Assembly (NCBI GenBank): GCA_029216955.1
Contig: JANAVB010042223.1
Location: forward strand, 60,795-124,794
Reading direction: 5' to 3'
Length of the DNA: 64,000 nt
Origin: Iris pallida
Lineage: Eukaryota > Streptophyta > Magnoliopsida > Asparagales > Iridaceae
The notes under the pieces are model-generated. The model searched no databases and was not told the DNA's origin. It saw only the letters and a list, made by a program, of their open reading frames with translations. Below are positions 37,775 through 49,592 of this stretch, piece by piece (within the stretch, counting starts at the first letter, position 1; every line of letters begins with the position of its first letter). A program made the translations under genes and the position numbers.

Positions 37775-39429
37775 ACATCCTTATCATCTATCCATACGTA
37801 CCAAAGTCGGCTTCAACATGCAATTCATATAGATGGTTAGCTCACCCTTTTATCTGTTTATTTATTCAGTTCATGTTATGGTATTGTTTCTTTTGTATCA
37901 TATTATGTCCCTCCGAGGACCTGGTGATCTCGCCAAGTGTTTGATGGATTTCAGGTATATACTTGTTGTGATGTGTTTTTGCGGGATTCAGGTATTAATG
38001 ATAATATACTTTATTTATTTCATTCGTGCCTTTTATTTTCTCTTGTACTTCATATTTTGCCATGATTTTTGTTGCTGTTATAGCCTATTTTATGAGCTTA
38101 CTCTTTTTTGAGCTCGATCGAACTAGTATATTATTGGTAGCCGATTCTATTATACTTGATATTTATATATTACTATGGATTAAGATATGTTTAGTTAGCA
38201 TATGTTTAGTATACTTTTATACCGTAGTACGTATGGAGTAAGTATATTAAATAGAAAACTTATTATATTCCATATTAGCTGGCACGTTCTCATTCTAAGT
38301 CCTTACATATTTCAGAACTGGTGTGACATATTTTTGTGATGGCCCAAGCAGGTCGATAAATTATTGTTTCAGTTACATTACTGTACCGAACGAGCATGTA
38401 ATAGGATATGAAATTAGGTCTCAATCTACAACCGTATTTGAAAAATTCTTTTAATTTTATCTATCGTCTTTGGAACTCATAATTGAAGTCAATCTTCTTC
38501 TTGAACTCCTTATTTTGGATTCTCGCCTTCCCCTATTTCGGAAAGACGAATGCTCATGCTCAATGAATCATTTGGGTTATATTCTGTTGTATGATAGAAA
38601 GTAGTAATAGTGGGGTTTAGTTAGCTATGACAAGTAGGGTTGGATAGACGCCACTATTAGAAAGACCGAATAGATCAGATTGGTAATACATAATTCATTT
38701 AGGAGACTCAACCCTAACAAGAGACTTTAGGATCAATGGACTGTAACCATTCCACTACTTTTCTATGTTGGACAGAGATAGGATTAGAGTACCTATGTTA
38801 GATAAAGAGGGATTAGAGGCACAACAAGTTTAATTAGGTTTAGTCTGGAAGGTATGACATGTTTCTCAATCACAGAAATTATAGTGATATGAGAGAATAT
38901 AGTAAAAATTAGAGTTATTTATGGTTCCCTAATTAGAGTGTGATCACCCATGTCCAAGACTATAGTTGGAAGAACTCGAGGATCTTAAGAATAGAATGAT
39001 TCAATAGACACTGTACTTAAGATAGATACGAACCCTTATAGTAATTTATGGTTGCAGTAAGGTTTAGAAAAAAATTCCTTAGAAGATATAGAAATCATGA
39101 CATTGTGCATATACTAGGAACTGAAGTTACCATGAGAGTACCATAAATGATCTTCACTAGGGAGATTACACCGAATAATAATGTTTGAATGATACATGAT
39201 GACAGGTGGTACCATAGTGTGATCTAGGGATATTGGTATAGAATGGATTGGAGTATGTTAGACTAGACAGATATCTATAGATAGTAGGAATGAATAACCT
39301 TGGAATGACCTATTAACAATCAAGAGTATAATATTTACCAATAGAAATATAGGTTGTCAAGCATTATATATAAGCATTGCCTAGCATTAATTGTTACCTT
39401 TACCAAGGAGATAGGATAGAAGGGTGGGC
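37775..39429. other. Old unassigned sequence
   Basis: AT-rich, CG-poor DNA. A small plus-strand frame at 37833-38111 encodes a hydrophobic, Phe/Tyr-rich peptide that resembles translated low-complexity sequence. I recognise no gene, RNA or element boundary. Tracts of gattagag/gatagg type suggest an ancient gypsy element continuing into the next region. Confidence 0.4.
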
Positions 39430-39990
39430 GTACTTGTTCGTATCATATAGCTTTTATATAGACTAGAAAGGGTAGGTTGTTAATCATACTATTAAGGAGA
39501 TTTGATATAAAACCTATAGGAGTGTGGCATAATGTCCAAGGATTAATTTTGGTATTCCTATATTTTGAGGTTAGACTTAAGTAAGGACTTGAAAGTATAA
39601 TTTGAAATCTTACCTTAAGTCGACTAGTAAATCGCAGATATGTTAAAACCTTCCTCGATATAGGTTAATTATTAATTCCAAAGAACTTGTAGTTAGAACC
39701 ATTGTGTTGGAATAAGATACACATCAGAATATAAAGAAGGAGAAATCGTGGAAGCAGTATTATGCATATGCAAAATAATTAAAGAGGATTGAGGGTGGCT
39801 AGGACTAGCGGACTGCATTCTTAGTGGTAACACCATGATGCTAGAAGTGACAATTGTAGGAAACCTAGGCCAGCGAAGTGGATGAACTGGTTGGAATCGA
39901 GATATAGGACCCTTAAGGTGGCATAAGTTAGATCATGACTTTAAAGATTAGCTAGTCACGTTCTTAGGAAAACTTGATAGATAGCTTATA
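39430..39990 (+). repeat. Diverged duplicate, copy 1
   Basis: Contains tatagactagaaagggtag, ataaaacctataggagtgtgg, gacttgaaag...atcttaccttaa and, further on, gcataagttagatcatgact. All have recognisable counterparts in 41120-41345 and 42870-42900. Identity is low, so this is old; it may be an LTR pair or a local duplication. Confidence 0.4.
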
Positions 39991-40089
39991 CTTAGTAGTA
40001 GAGTTAGAGTTTGTCATCATCAGACTGATTGATCATTTGAAGCCCAAGATCATTCTAGTAACTGAAATATAGTTTGTCATCGACTTGTT

Positions 40090-40880
40090 CGACTAGCTAT
40101 CAGGAGCAAAGGTATATTCGAAGATTAATTTGAGATCATAGTACTATTAGGTGAAAGTGCATAGAGAAGATATTCTAAGTCAGCATTCAGACTTGATACG
40201 GTCATTACGAGTTCTTGGTGATGCCTTTAGATTGGTGAATACACCAGTTGTATTATGAATTTGATGAACAAGTTGTTCTACCAATTGTGGTAGTATTTTA
40301 CTATATTTTGTTGTAAGGTAGAAGCTATTGATAGAATGTTTTATAGGAGGCTAACTATCTAAGGTATATGGGAGTAGGATAAAATACCTCACTAGAAAGG
40401 CCGATTAGAATAGAATGACATTTTTTTTAGTTTTAGTTTGGTAGAAAATTTTTTTATCGATGAATGGACATTACTACCCTTGCTTAAATATATAGGGTGG
40501 ATTAGAAGTTTTTCATATCCATGGAGGATTATTTGAGAGATTACAGTTAAACTATAATATTAGTTACATTACCCTAAGCAAAAATAGGATCGCCCTGTGG
40601 TGGACTTTAGGAAGTATAACTTAGACTTTTGTTACGGATAGAATGGTTTGGTAAGACTTGTACTTAAGGATGGACCTATGTCTGTGTAAAACTTTATCGC
40701 ATGAATTTTCATTTAGAGAATATCAGAATCCATAATTTACAGGACTAGGTAATTAGCTAAGGTGGTAGAATTTTATAGGTACTTTGCCAAAATATAAGTC
40801 AGAATAGAGTACAGTAAAAGGCTAACCCAAAAGAAAGACCCTATAATCGTTAGACTAAATCCTACTACCTTTGGCCAAAG
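40090..40880 (+). pseudogene. Ty3/gypsy reverse transcriptase and RNase H-junction remnant
   Basis: Translated scraps in several frames follow chromovirus RT order: DLFD-LSGAKVYSKINLRS near 40085-40130 (usual QL.GA..FSKIDLRSGY), VKVHREDI...SAFRLDT near 40150-40200, then a broken [13 protein letters not shown] block and INLMNKLF near 40260. About 500 bases on, VVEFYRYFAKI near 40765-40800 matches the GYYRRFI.GFS block between RT and RNase H. No intact catalytic motif remains. Confidence 0.6.
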
Positions 40881-41349
40881 ATAGGGCCTAGAATAGAAGT
40901 ACTAGAAAAATTATTATCAAATGATAATATCATAATAATATGTGATCTAAAAGTATTATGGAGTAGGAAGATCTGAGTTAGAATAGACGATCACTTCTAT
41001 ACATGGTAAGACCAGCCTTGAAATTAACAATAGAAGGTCAGGACTAGACGACTGACCAGTAGGCTTATATATCTACTTAGCGCAGTCGTGATCTATACCA
41101 CTAGGTAGTACTGTAAAAGATTAGACGCACTTGTAAGAATTGTATAGATTGCTTATAGTTAGAAGGGGTAGAATATTAACATTACTACTAAAGAGAGTTG
41201 TTATATAACTTATAGGAGTATAGTATAGAGCTTAAGGATTGACAGAGTTATGGATTAGTTGTGATTTTTCTATCTCTGTGCTTAGTCTTAGATAAAGACT
41301 TAAAAGCTAAGTTAGAAGTCTTACCTTAATTAGATTACTGGCCCTTCAT

Positions 41350-42730
41350 CTATGTTCGCACGGATTATTAGAAAGATTGCTTGGGATTACAAATATCTTT
41401 TGAGGACGATGAGAAAAATATATAGTATGAAACAAGACTCCTATCATTTCCTTTATATAATACGATTTTGAACAGTACAACAAAAACCCTATCATGAAGG
41501 ATTTGCTAATACAAATAAAGATTCTAGAAAAGTGTGCCCATGGGGATCGGGTACTGCAATTAACCCCTTTACTCCATTGACAATCTGATAGTTAGTAGCT
41601 TCCTGAAGTTCTATCTATGACTCTCCTCTGTGCATCTGGTATCCTCATTATCGAGGTTGACTTTGGTGGATTCAATCAGTTGATGATCTGATCTCCTCCT
41701 TCTTTAGCGACCTCCTTGATCATCTTTCGATGATCCTCTATCGGGGTCTCTGCTCTCTGTGGAGGTGGTGGTCTCTCCGTTATTCTATTCTGCTGATCCT
41801 CTATCTAAATTTGCCTTTTAGCGGGCAAGCTATAAAAAGGTAATGATGATGGGGAATCACCTATGTGGAAGACGTCATCTGGGTATCACAGCTGTTTAGA
41901 CAGGATATTTAACCGCTCAACTTGGATGAGGCACTGATTGGACGGCCATAATAATGGAAGCTTCGGGGAAGGACTTAAGGATCCTTCGTCGGTATCCATT
42001 CGTACGGCTTGATCATAGGTGACCTAGCATGTACGAATATTTAAGAAAACTTGTCGTTTGAATGGTGCGGTTGTGTAATGCATGTACCATAAATGAAATT
42101 TGAATCAGGGGCACGATCTATGATTGATGCATGGCACTGGCCATGATTTAGAGGGGATCTCTTGTTTGAATAGGGCAATTATGGTGCACACACCATAACA
42201 TGGTATTGATCCTTCCAGTTGTTGTCGATATGATTTGACATGATCTGATTCGAGGAGCGAACCAGTTTTCGGTGATCAAGTTTGGGGTATGAACCTATTT
42301 GTTGTTGATCTGGTCTGGGGCACGGGCCAGTTTGCTTTTGAACTGGTCTGGGGCAAGGACCAGTTGTCTTGATAAAAAGGTTGCTCAGCCCGGGACTTGA
42401 ACCGTTTGACTTATTGTGGAGACTGGTGGGCAGTTTGAGCCATATGCCTCCTTGGCCACATATGAGCCTTCTAGAGGGTAAGCAGTAATGGTGTCTGCGC
42501 CACATGTGAGCGGGTCCATGCAGTGGTCCAGTTGCCTTGGGTTCTGCAAAGGCGGTGTACCTTAGGGTACTATTATTGGGACTTGGCATCCTATTAGGGG
42601 TCTTTCGAGCCTTCTTGCACACTGTCTGGGGTGGCTTGGTCTTGAATGAGCATGGGAATTTTCTATGCTTCTACAATCTATATATGTTAGTTAAGAATAC
42701 TAGAGGATTTCAACAAGAATAATTGGGTCG
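41350..42730. other. Unassigned sequence inside duplicate copy 2
   Basis: More GC-rich than its flanks. It holds a region of tgatgatctgatctcctcc-type sequence (41650-41800) and the short tandem repeat at 42236-42365. The minus-strand frame 42179-42622 (147 codons) is Pro/Lys/Asn-rich because it crosses that repeat. No domain recognised. Confidence 0.35.
42236..42365 (+). repeat. Imperfect tandem repeat of about 30 bp (GGTCTGGGGCAYGGRCCAGTT type)
   Basis: Four to five units built on tgatctggtctggggc and gggccagttt. The last two units, near 42309-42365, are the best matched. In reverse translation it gives repeated TGPCPRP peptides, which are not evidence of a gene. Confidence 0.75.
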
Positions 42731-42930
42731 GATTAAGGTATATGTAGTGGTATGTTCTCAGTAATAGAATACCATGATGATAGGAGAGAGAATTTAGGAA
42801 ATTAGTATATAAGATTGAAGGATTATTGAAGAGAAGAGAGGATATAAGAATTTTACGGAGGTATAACTTAGATCTTGGTTTTAAGACTAGTTAATCATAT
42901 TTTTTTAGAATCAAAGTCATCCAAGAAAAT

Positions 42931-43819
42931 CCGTATTGATTATACGGTTATAAGCCTGATTGATGGGAACTGTTCCTTCTGTTAGTAGACGAGGGACATG
43001 GACTGCCATAGTGCGTTGTCCACCCTTTGTCCTTTGTTCTTAATAATTCAATCAAGAATCATCAATTAATGAGCATATAATATAAAGCAGTAACCCCCTC
43101 CAACTTCATCAAAATGATCATAAAAAAGTCGTACAAAATACCAGCTAGCACAGAGAGTCAACAGTACATAACCATAGTCAGCTGCTGTAAATCCCCACCC
43201 CAAGTTCAAATTGTATTATATTCAATATAATATTAATACAATGATTAAACTTAGTAGTCCCCATGTATAAAGATATAGTATAGTTACAATGTTACTAGTG
43301 TTATTATATTTATTAGGCTCATTAGGTAGGGGTTTCTGTAAAAATTCCTTTCTAATCTAAATCCTAAAACTCTACTGGATGCCTTTAAATTCCTTCTTCT
43401 ACTATCAATCAAACACATGCTTAGCCCAACCCACGTATAAAAATTCCTATTCATTGGTGCTTTATTTATACATCATGTATGCGCACTCAAGTCTAGCACT
43501 GTTCCATTTGTTTGTTTATGTTTTTCCAGCCCAACTAACCCATTTACCAATTCTTCATATCATCCCACCCTACTATTGTCATCATTACTTTGAATGCCCC
43601 CGGGCCTATTGCATCCGGCGGAGTGCCCATTCTTTCCACTCCCTGTCCAGCTTAGGAAGATTAAGCCTCCAATCCAGATCGGAGGGGTCACCAATACAGT
43701 CCTAAAACCAGACCTGAGCCCAAATAAACTAAATGCATGCAATTGAGCAGGCGGGCAACTAAACCCAAAAATTTGAACCCGTGTCCTTTTAAACTAGCCA
43801 ATAATGTCGTCTTTCTCAC
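42931..43819. other. Unassigned sequence left of element C
   Basis: Mixed composition, no recognised domain. The start (tgttccttctgttagtagacg near 42970) and the following gtgcgttgtccaccc vaguely resemble the ends of the long LTRs, but too weakly to call. Confidence 0.3.
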
Positions 43820-43972
43820 CTCATTCGTACATTCGTACGCTATCAGCTGCGCGTCCGCTTGGTCATCTTGTAGAAGCGCCAAGCACGCGATATACAGTTG
43901 CGACCCATCCCCAACTGCAGTCGTTCCTCTCACTCCCCCTATATATTTGGATATGTTATCCAAAAACTCCTT
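43820..43972 (-). CDS. Possible internal exon of an unidentified gene
   Basis: On the minus strand a 153-base open segment (exactly 51 codons) is preceded by a pyrimidine-poor but correct acceptor GGGTTTAG and followed by a strong donor GAG/GTGAGA. It reads KEFLDNISKYIGGVRG at its start, GDGSQLYIACLALLQDD in the middle and IAYECTNE at its end: balanced composition unlike the repeat-derived frames nearby. I do not recognise the family. If real, it is a fragment: element C (43985 onward) sits 12 bases upstream, in what would be the intron. No other exon is visible. It may equally be a decayed element ORF. Confidence 0.25.
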
Positions 43973-43979
43973 CTAAACC

Positions 43980-43984
43980 CTAGC
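43980..43984 (+). other. Left target-site duplication of element C (ctagc)
   Basis: Five bases before the LTR; the right flank 51969-51973 is ctagt, one transition different. Confidence 0.7.
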
Positions 43985-46344
43985 TGGCACGCCCCGACCC
44001 GGAATCACCCGAATCATCGTCCTCGCAGGGGGCGTGATGCCGCACGAACCTGGAGTTGCGCTCGTGCAAGGCAAGATGACAAGTTCTCAAATGGTTATCT
44101 TCTGATTCGATATTTAACAACGAAAGGAAACAGAGTATACGAAACAAATTCTCTTTATTGATATCCGAAACAGAGATTACAAAGGCTTTCGATAGCCTAA
44201 CAATACATGCCAGATTGGCTACAACACTCAGGTTCTCTCTTGCCCACAAAGGATTTCACCGTTCCATACATCATGCCTTCTATATCTCGGACGCATCAAT
44301 CCTGTTGCAAGTCCGAACGTCAAGCGATCGCACGCTTCAATACGGTTCGGCATTTTCGAGCCTCAACGCGTTCAAACAACGCTTCGCCGCGAGCAATCCA
44401 TTCCCTGCACCTGCATGAAGCTGGTGGGGATCAGTACGTTCGTCCTCGCATGTACTGAAGCAAAGATCTTCCTTTCAAACCAACATTTTAATATTTACGT
44501 TGAATCATGCAACTTAGCTTATGATCTTACTATATTCTCCTTAGGGTCAATTTTATGGCATCTTTGAAAGCGTAAAGCATGTTAGCATGGCAAGCATGTT
44601 ATCGAATTGAATACAACAAACCAAGCAATCTCGTGTTTGATTCGTGGCACGACTTCTTACCAAGTCGACGCACTCGCCCTTGCACCGACGCAAGGTGAAT
44701 ACGCCGCATTCCTTCCCAGTCATGTTATATGTGCATCTCTAAGCAGGATCTCTATGCGGGATGCATTTGCGCCTACACTTTCAACCCATCGTTCCTTAAC
44801 TATATGAAGGTCGTGGGCGTATCCGTGCCGGAATGGACTAAAGGAGTTTCTCTTTGTTTTTCCTTACTTTCTTTTCTCACTTGAAATCGATTTAGGTAGC
44901 CCGATGTTTTACGGACTGGGTTGCTATCCCAACTACCGAAACTTACCGCGTGCCTACCATCATTTGCGGCTTCTCACATTTACGACCGAGTGCTAATCGG
45001 ACTTCACACAGATGTGCGCCTATCAAAGATTACATCTCTCCTAGGCCGAACGGTCCCGGTGCCCCGGTGTGCCCGGCGGGAAACGTTCCGTGCACGGAAG
45101 ATATCATCGCAATTATCTCAAGTCTATTCCATTCGACCATGCAACGTACTATCATTCAAACAACCAAGCATAGCCTTGAGTCCAAGACTCAGACTTTATC
45201 ATCTCGTATTCTTCCGTTAACTTTCTATCTTCTCACGTTTCATACTTTGTTTCAATTTCAATGGCATTATGCCTCAACTCAATGCTCGTCAACCGAACGA
45301 CCCAAGGTCTCGAACAGCTTTCGAGGCATTATGTCATATCCGACAGTTCCGCCACATTCATGCCACAACTGTATTCTTTCGCAATGAAGCCATCTTTTAT
45401 TATCCCGTGCACGTAGGCAAGTTTCGATCGTATTCCCATATTCTATAACTTATCGTTCAATGTTCGGGGCTTGTACGCTAGGGCGCTCGCCTATTGTCTT
45501 TCAATATTCTAGCCGTTCTAACTCGTGCAGCAAAGGCACGGTATGGTTCGTGCACTAAGGCACTCGCCGAATATAGTTATCATGTTCTTGCGGCTTGCGC
45601 ACCGAGGTGCTCGCCTTTACGATATCCGATGTTCCATAGCAACTCATACATTTGATGCGCGTTTCATTTCAATTATTCTAACTTAGTGTTCGACTCACAC
45701 TATGATTTATCCCGATCGGACCATTGCCCGTGGCATCGATAGGTTAACTTAGCATACAATGATATATTTGACTTATCGAATGAAGGAGTAAAAAAGTCAA
45801 TCCTCCCACCTTGAGTCGATACGCCTTCGCCGAGCCGATACGGCTCGATTCCCTAACTTTGTTGCACGGCCACTCTCCTGACTTAGCCATTCGAGCACTT
45901 CGTGCTTCATTGAATTATACGTCCAACTTGGCCTACCGTGCCCAAGTTTTAGCCCGTCGTAAGGCGACGATTTGCTCTCGTGGACCCCTTACTGAATAAG
46001 GCAGAATGCCGACCTCTAATATTTTTGCGTCAACGTATAGCCTGTACACGAAACCAACTAAAATCAATACTTGCATCGATTCGGACTTGCGCCTTGGTCG
46101 ATTCGATTTCTTAGAATCTTTGAGCCGATTCAACGCACTCATCCTTCGGTAACGCGGCATTTCGCATCGATTCACTCGATGCATTCTTTCGGACAAGGCA
46201 ACTCTTCGCATCGACTTAGTTCGATGCGTTGCTCGGGACAACGTAACTCTCGTATCGACTCGTATCGATACATTTTCATTCGGTCAATGCGACTCGTTGA
46301 GTCAACGCTTCAGTGTAATACACCGTACGGAGCGAGGCATTACA
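43985..46344 (-). repeat. 3' LTR of element C
   Basis: Aligns throughout with 49593-51968. Its plus-strand start is TGGCACGCCCCGACCC, with one terminal base changed from TGTCAC. Rich in CG dinucleotides (tcgat, cgatcg, acgcgt), unlike its left flank. Small ORFs inside are open by composition only. Confidence 0.9.
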
Positions 46345-48954
46345 GAATATACCACTCAAAACAAGGTTCATCCTCGAACCAAAACCAACACTCCGACTAA
46401 GTGTTTTATAGATCGTTTCACGATCTCGTCCTACCAACGTTTTCAATCTCACACTATCTTGCAAGCTTTCATTTTAACATTTCAAGTCTTCCCTGCAGCT
46501 CGATTTGAATTTGTATACAACTCGATTTATATCCGTACCTATATTCAAGGCATCCCGAAGATATATGTATTTTGACCAAGTCCAGCGGTAGCAAATTGGA
46601 ATAAAGCTGACAGGTAAATTTCAATCCTATGCTTGCCATCTCGTACTCTCGATCGGACTTATCTTTATCATAAGCTCTCGCAATTCTATTGCATCTGCAT
46701 ATTGATACACACCGATCGTCCAACAAAAGTCAAGGCACACGATGTGATTCAAAATCACATTTCTCATTTCGGATGTTTCATCGGAACTATCAATTCTATG
46801 CGTCGCGTCAAGCCGTCGCGCATCCAATCACAACGAGTCTCCGCAACGTCTTGCGTTCGAAATCGTCACCCAACTATTTCCGAAGTCTTACTATGCAACT
46901 TATCTCGATACGACTTCCTTTGTTGACTTGCAAATGCATCAGCATTCAGGGCTACGCCCGCTAGGTTACTTACCTAGGCACCGTGCTTAGATTCTCCCGA
47001 CGCAACTTTAAATTAACATTGCTCAAAGGTCACAATCTATCCGACACGAAAGTTTACATCAAGGCGACGGTGCATCAAGGCAACGATCGCCTTAGCATGA
47101 AGGTCTTTACGACGCGTCTTACATTCGATTTCCTAACGAGTAGGAATTCACTAGCCAAATTCCCAACTTATTCGTCTCGCAACATCGAATACAAGTTTGA
47201 TTCACGCAAGCTCAATTACAAGGTGAATCTGAATCTAACGACATGACTTATAGGTCATTCCTTTATCGTTCTCTCTCGTGCATAGCACGTTCCTCGCAAT
47301 CGCCTACTCGCATCACCAAGTTCGTTAGTAAATTTCAAGTTCGATCATCGACCAACATAACCATTCAAGCATTCATCCGACGAATACTCAAATATAACTA
47401 TATCTCTCAATCGAAAGCTATTCCAACAATTCTCGATCGCCTAGACTTATCGTCAACATGCACCGTGTTATATTTGTTATCGGTGCAATCTCATATGTGA
47501 TATCGCATGGGTCATCTTACGGTCTGCAGCATTCAATTCGATTTGGCGGTCAAGTCTTCTAGGGTTAGCTGCCCTGAAGCTACGCTCGATAATTGTGGAT
47601 CATCACCGAAGGACAGTTTTACTACGAACCATGCTATATCTTATTTCGGAGCCAAATCACGTTCCGAAGATTCTATGCGACTACCCAATTTTGGACAAAA
47701 TCACTTCTATCGGCACAACTGATGCGCAACTATCTTCCGAGTCAAGTCATGTACTACCGTAGATGATTTCGCAATTTATGAAACATCTACTTGTATCGAT
47801 TTCGAGTCTATCTTATTCGCGAGTCGACACACGAGATGCTATACGCATCGAGCAATCGTCGATGACTTATAGTCTCGTCTTGATCAATCGCAAAGTTCAC
47901 GATCAACCAGTCCGTTCTTTCTCGTATTGTTACTTACAAAATTTCGATAGCGCAAGACGCACTCCATTTTGTATTCTCACATCGTCCTTACGTTTCCTTA
48001 CGTATCGATCTCGATACATCGTATCAATTTCGATAGCATAAGGGTCAACTTTGAATCCGTTTCAACGTCAACTTAACTCGCATTGCATACATCCAAGTTC
48101 GCAACAAACTTTTCCATACGCATCCACTCGTTCTCCGATTCGCCGCATCCCGCTATACTTTGATCGCGTAACTGAGTTACCGATTATCCAACATCGAGCC
48201 CTCAAGTTATACGATCTCGCCCTCTAAGTTTTACGTGTTTTTCAGTCGTACTCAAATGAGTTTTACCGTAACGTAACCAACTATTTCTTAGGCACGATTA
48301 CTCATGTCAACCAACTCTTCACAGAAGTCGCACATCGTGCGGTTCGGTTACAACCTGCATCGCCCAACATTTCTATCGAGATCGCAATTCGTGCGACTCA
48401 TTCGTAAGCTCGAGTTTTTCCTTTTCCGTCGATCCGATTATTGCATCAAGGCATAATCGTTTCGCTAGTCTCGGTCGTCCGACCAACTTATAACTTCCGT
48501 CTGACGTATCGTTCATCGATACGAGTCTCGCCTTATCGTCTCAACCGATTTTTTTTGAAGAACACTTGCATCAACATACCGTTATACAAATTTCCAATCG
48601 AGTCTCGGTACTCTCCCGTTCGTTGCGGACAAACCTTCCGTAATTCTCACAACGCGTCGATGCAATTCATCGCACAAGTGGTATACCATATACCACTCGG
48701 AATCGAGTCATTCATCGCCTACGTGGTATGGCATATACCACTCAAAAATCAAGCCATTTCCCTCGTACTATACTTAGTATAAACCGACAATCTCTTCCGA
48801 CTTACGATTTCTGCAGTGATCGTGCTTGATCACAACCGTAACTTTGCTTAAATCAAATTCGACACAACTCGGTCAATGTTCTCGTTTGCCAACATAAGTT
48901 TGGTGTGCAACCGAACGATTCGTTCTATCGATTTATGATTTCAATTCTTTTCTT

Positions 48955-49170
48955 ACGTTGTATCTCGTGCAACAATTTATTTAGATATGCGTTGTACCCC
49001 GTGCAACAAATTTTACTTTCGATACGCGTTGCACATCGTGCTACGATTTATTTTCGATCTCTTTTGTATTCCGTGCAACGATTAATTTGATATGCGTTGC
49101 ACCACGTACAATAATTTTTACTTTCAACATGCGATGCACATCGTACAACGATTTATTCCCGACTTTCCAA
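48955..49170 (+). repeat. Tandem repeat of about 41-45 bp in element C
   Basis: Five imperfect units with the landmarks gcgttgca(c/t), cgt(g/a)caac(a/g) and atttat/attttactttc. Two further weak copies follow near 49250-49300 (cgttgcacttcgtgca). Confidence 0.75.
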
Positions 49171-49575
49171 GTCAATGCCCAAATCCGTTCAAACATTCGG
49201 TATTGGCTTATCACTTCTCACTTTCATTTTAATGCATATTCACCATTAACTCGTTGCACTTCGTGCATCATTTTATTTCTCTTTCAACATGTTATATTGC
49301 AATAATAACATCCCAAATTGTATTTCACAATTTGTTGCGCTTGCAGCAACTAACATTTTTATGGCTCGTTGCATTCAATGCAATATACCCTTCGCGACTT
49401 TCTTAGCAAACATCATGAAATTTCTAAAAACATGCGACAAAATTTCACAATTTGTATTAGACTTATTGTATGGAACATCCAGTGCGGCATCGAGTAGAGT
49501 CAAGAGTGATATCAAGTGGTGGTGGGCAACTTTTAGAATTGTAATGAAGCGAGCGTCCATAGGAAATTGAGCCTA

Positions 49576-49592
49576 GAGCTCTGATACCAATT
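49576..49592 (-). promoter_or_regulatory. Primer-binding site of element C (initiator-Met type)
   Basis: Minus strand AATTGGTATCAGAGCTC immediately follows the LTR end GTGACA. TGGTATCAGAGC is complementary to the 3' end of plant initiator tRNA-Met, the usual primer of chromoviruses. Confidence 0.9.

Larger units (their letters stand above)
41120..42930 (+). repeat. Diverged duplicate, copy 2, with a roughly 1.3-kb insertion
   Basis: 41120-41345 resembles 39430-39625, and 42740-42900 resembles 39810-39940 (accatgatgatag; ggaggtataacttagatctt). Between about 41350 and 42730 there is no match, suggesting a later insertion into copy 2 or a deletion from copy 1. Confidence 0.35.
46345..49592 (-). 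mobile_element. Internal region of element C
   Basis: 3,248 bases of CG-rich yet non-coding sequence with many TCG/CGA words. No frame above 113 codons and no domain. A (T/C)GCGTTGCAC..CGTGCAACGATTTA-type repeat runs from 48955 to 49170. A pair of related segments with gtggtatrccatataccactc lies near 48679 and 48724. Confidence 0.8.

Noticed and set aside
42179..42622. 147-codon minus-strand frame rich in TGPCPRP
   Set aside because: The peptide pattern comes from a 30-bp tandem repeat; no domain or homologue is recognised.
45811..47500. Numerous 60-110 codon frames in element C
   Set aside because: CG-rich sequence has few stops by composition. The frames differ between the two LTR copies and show no gag or pol motif.
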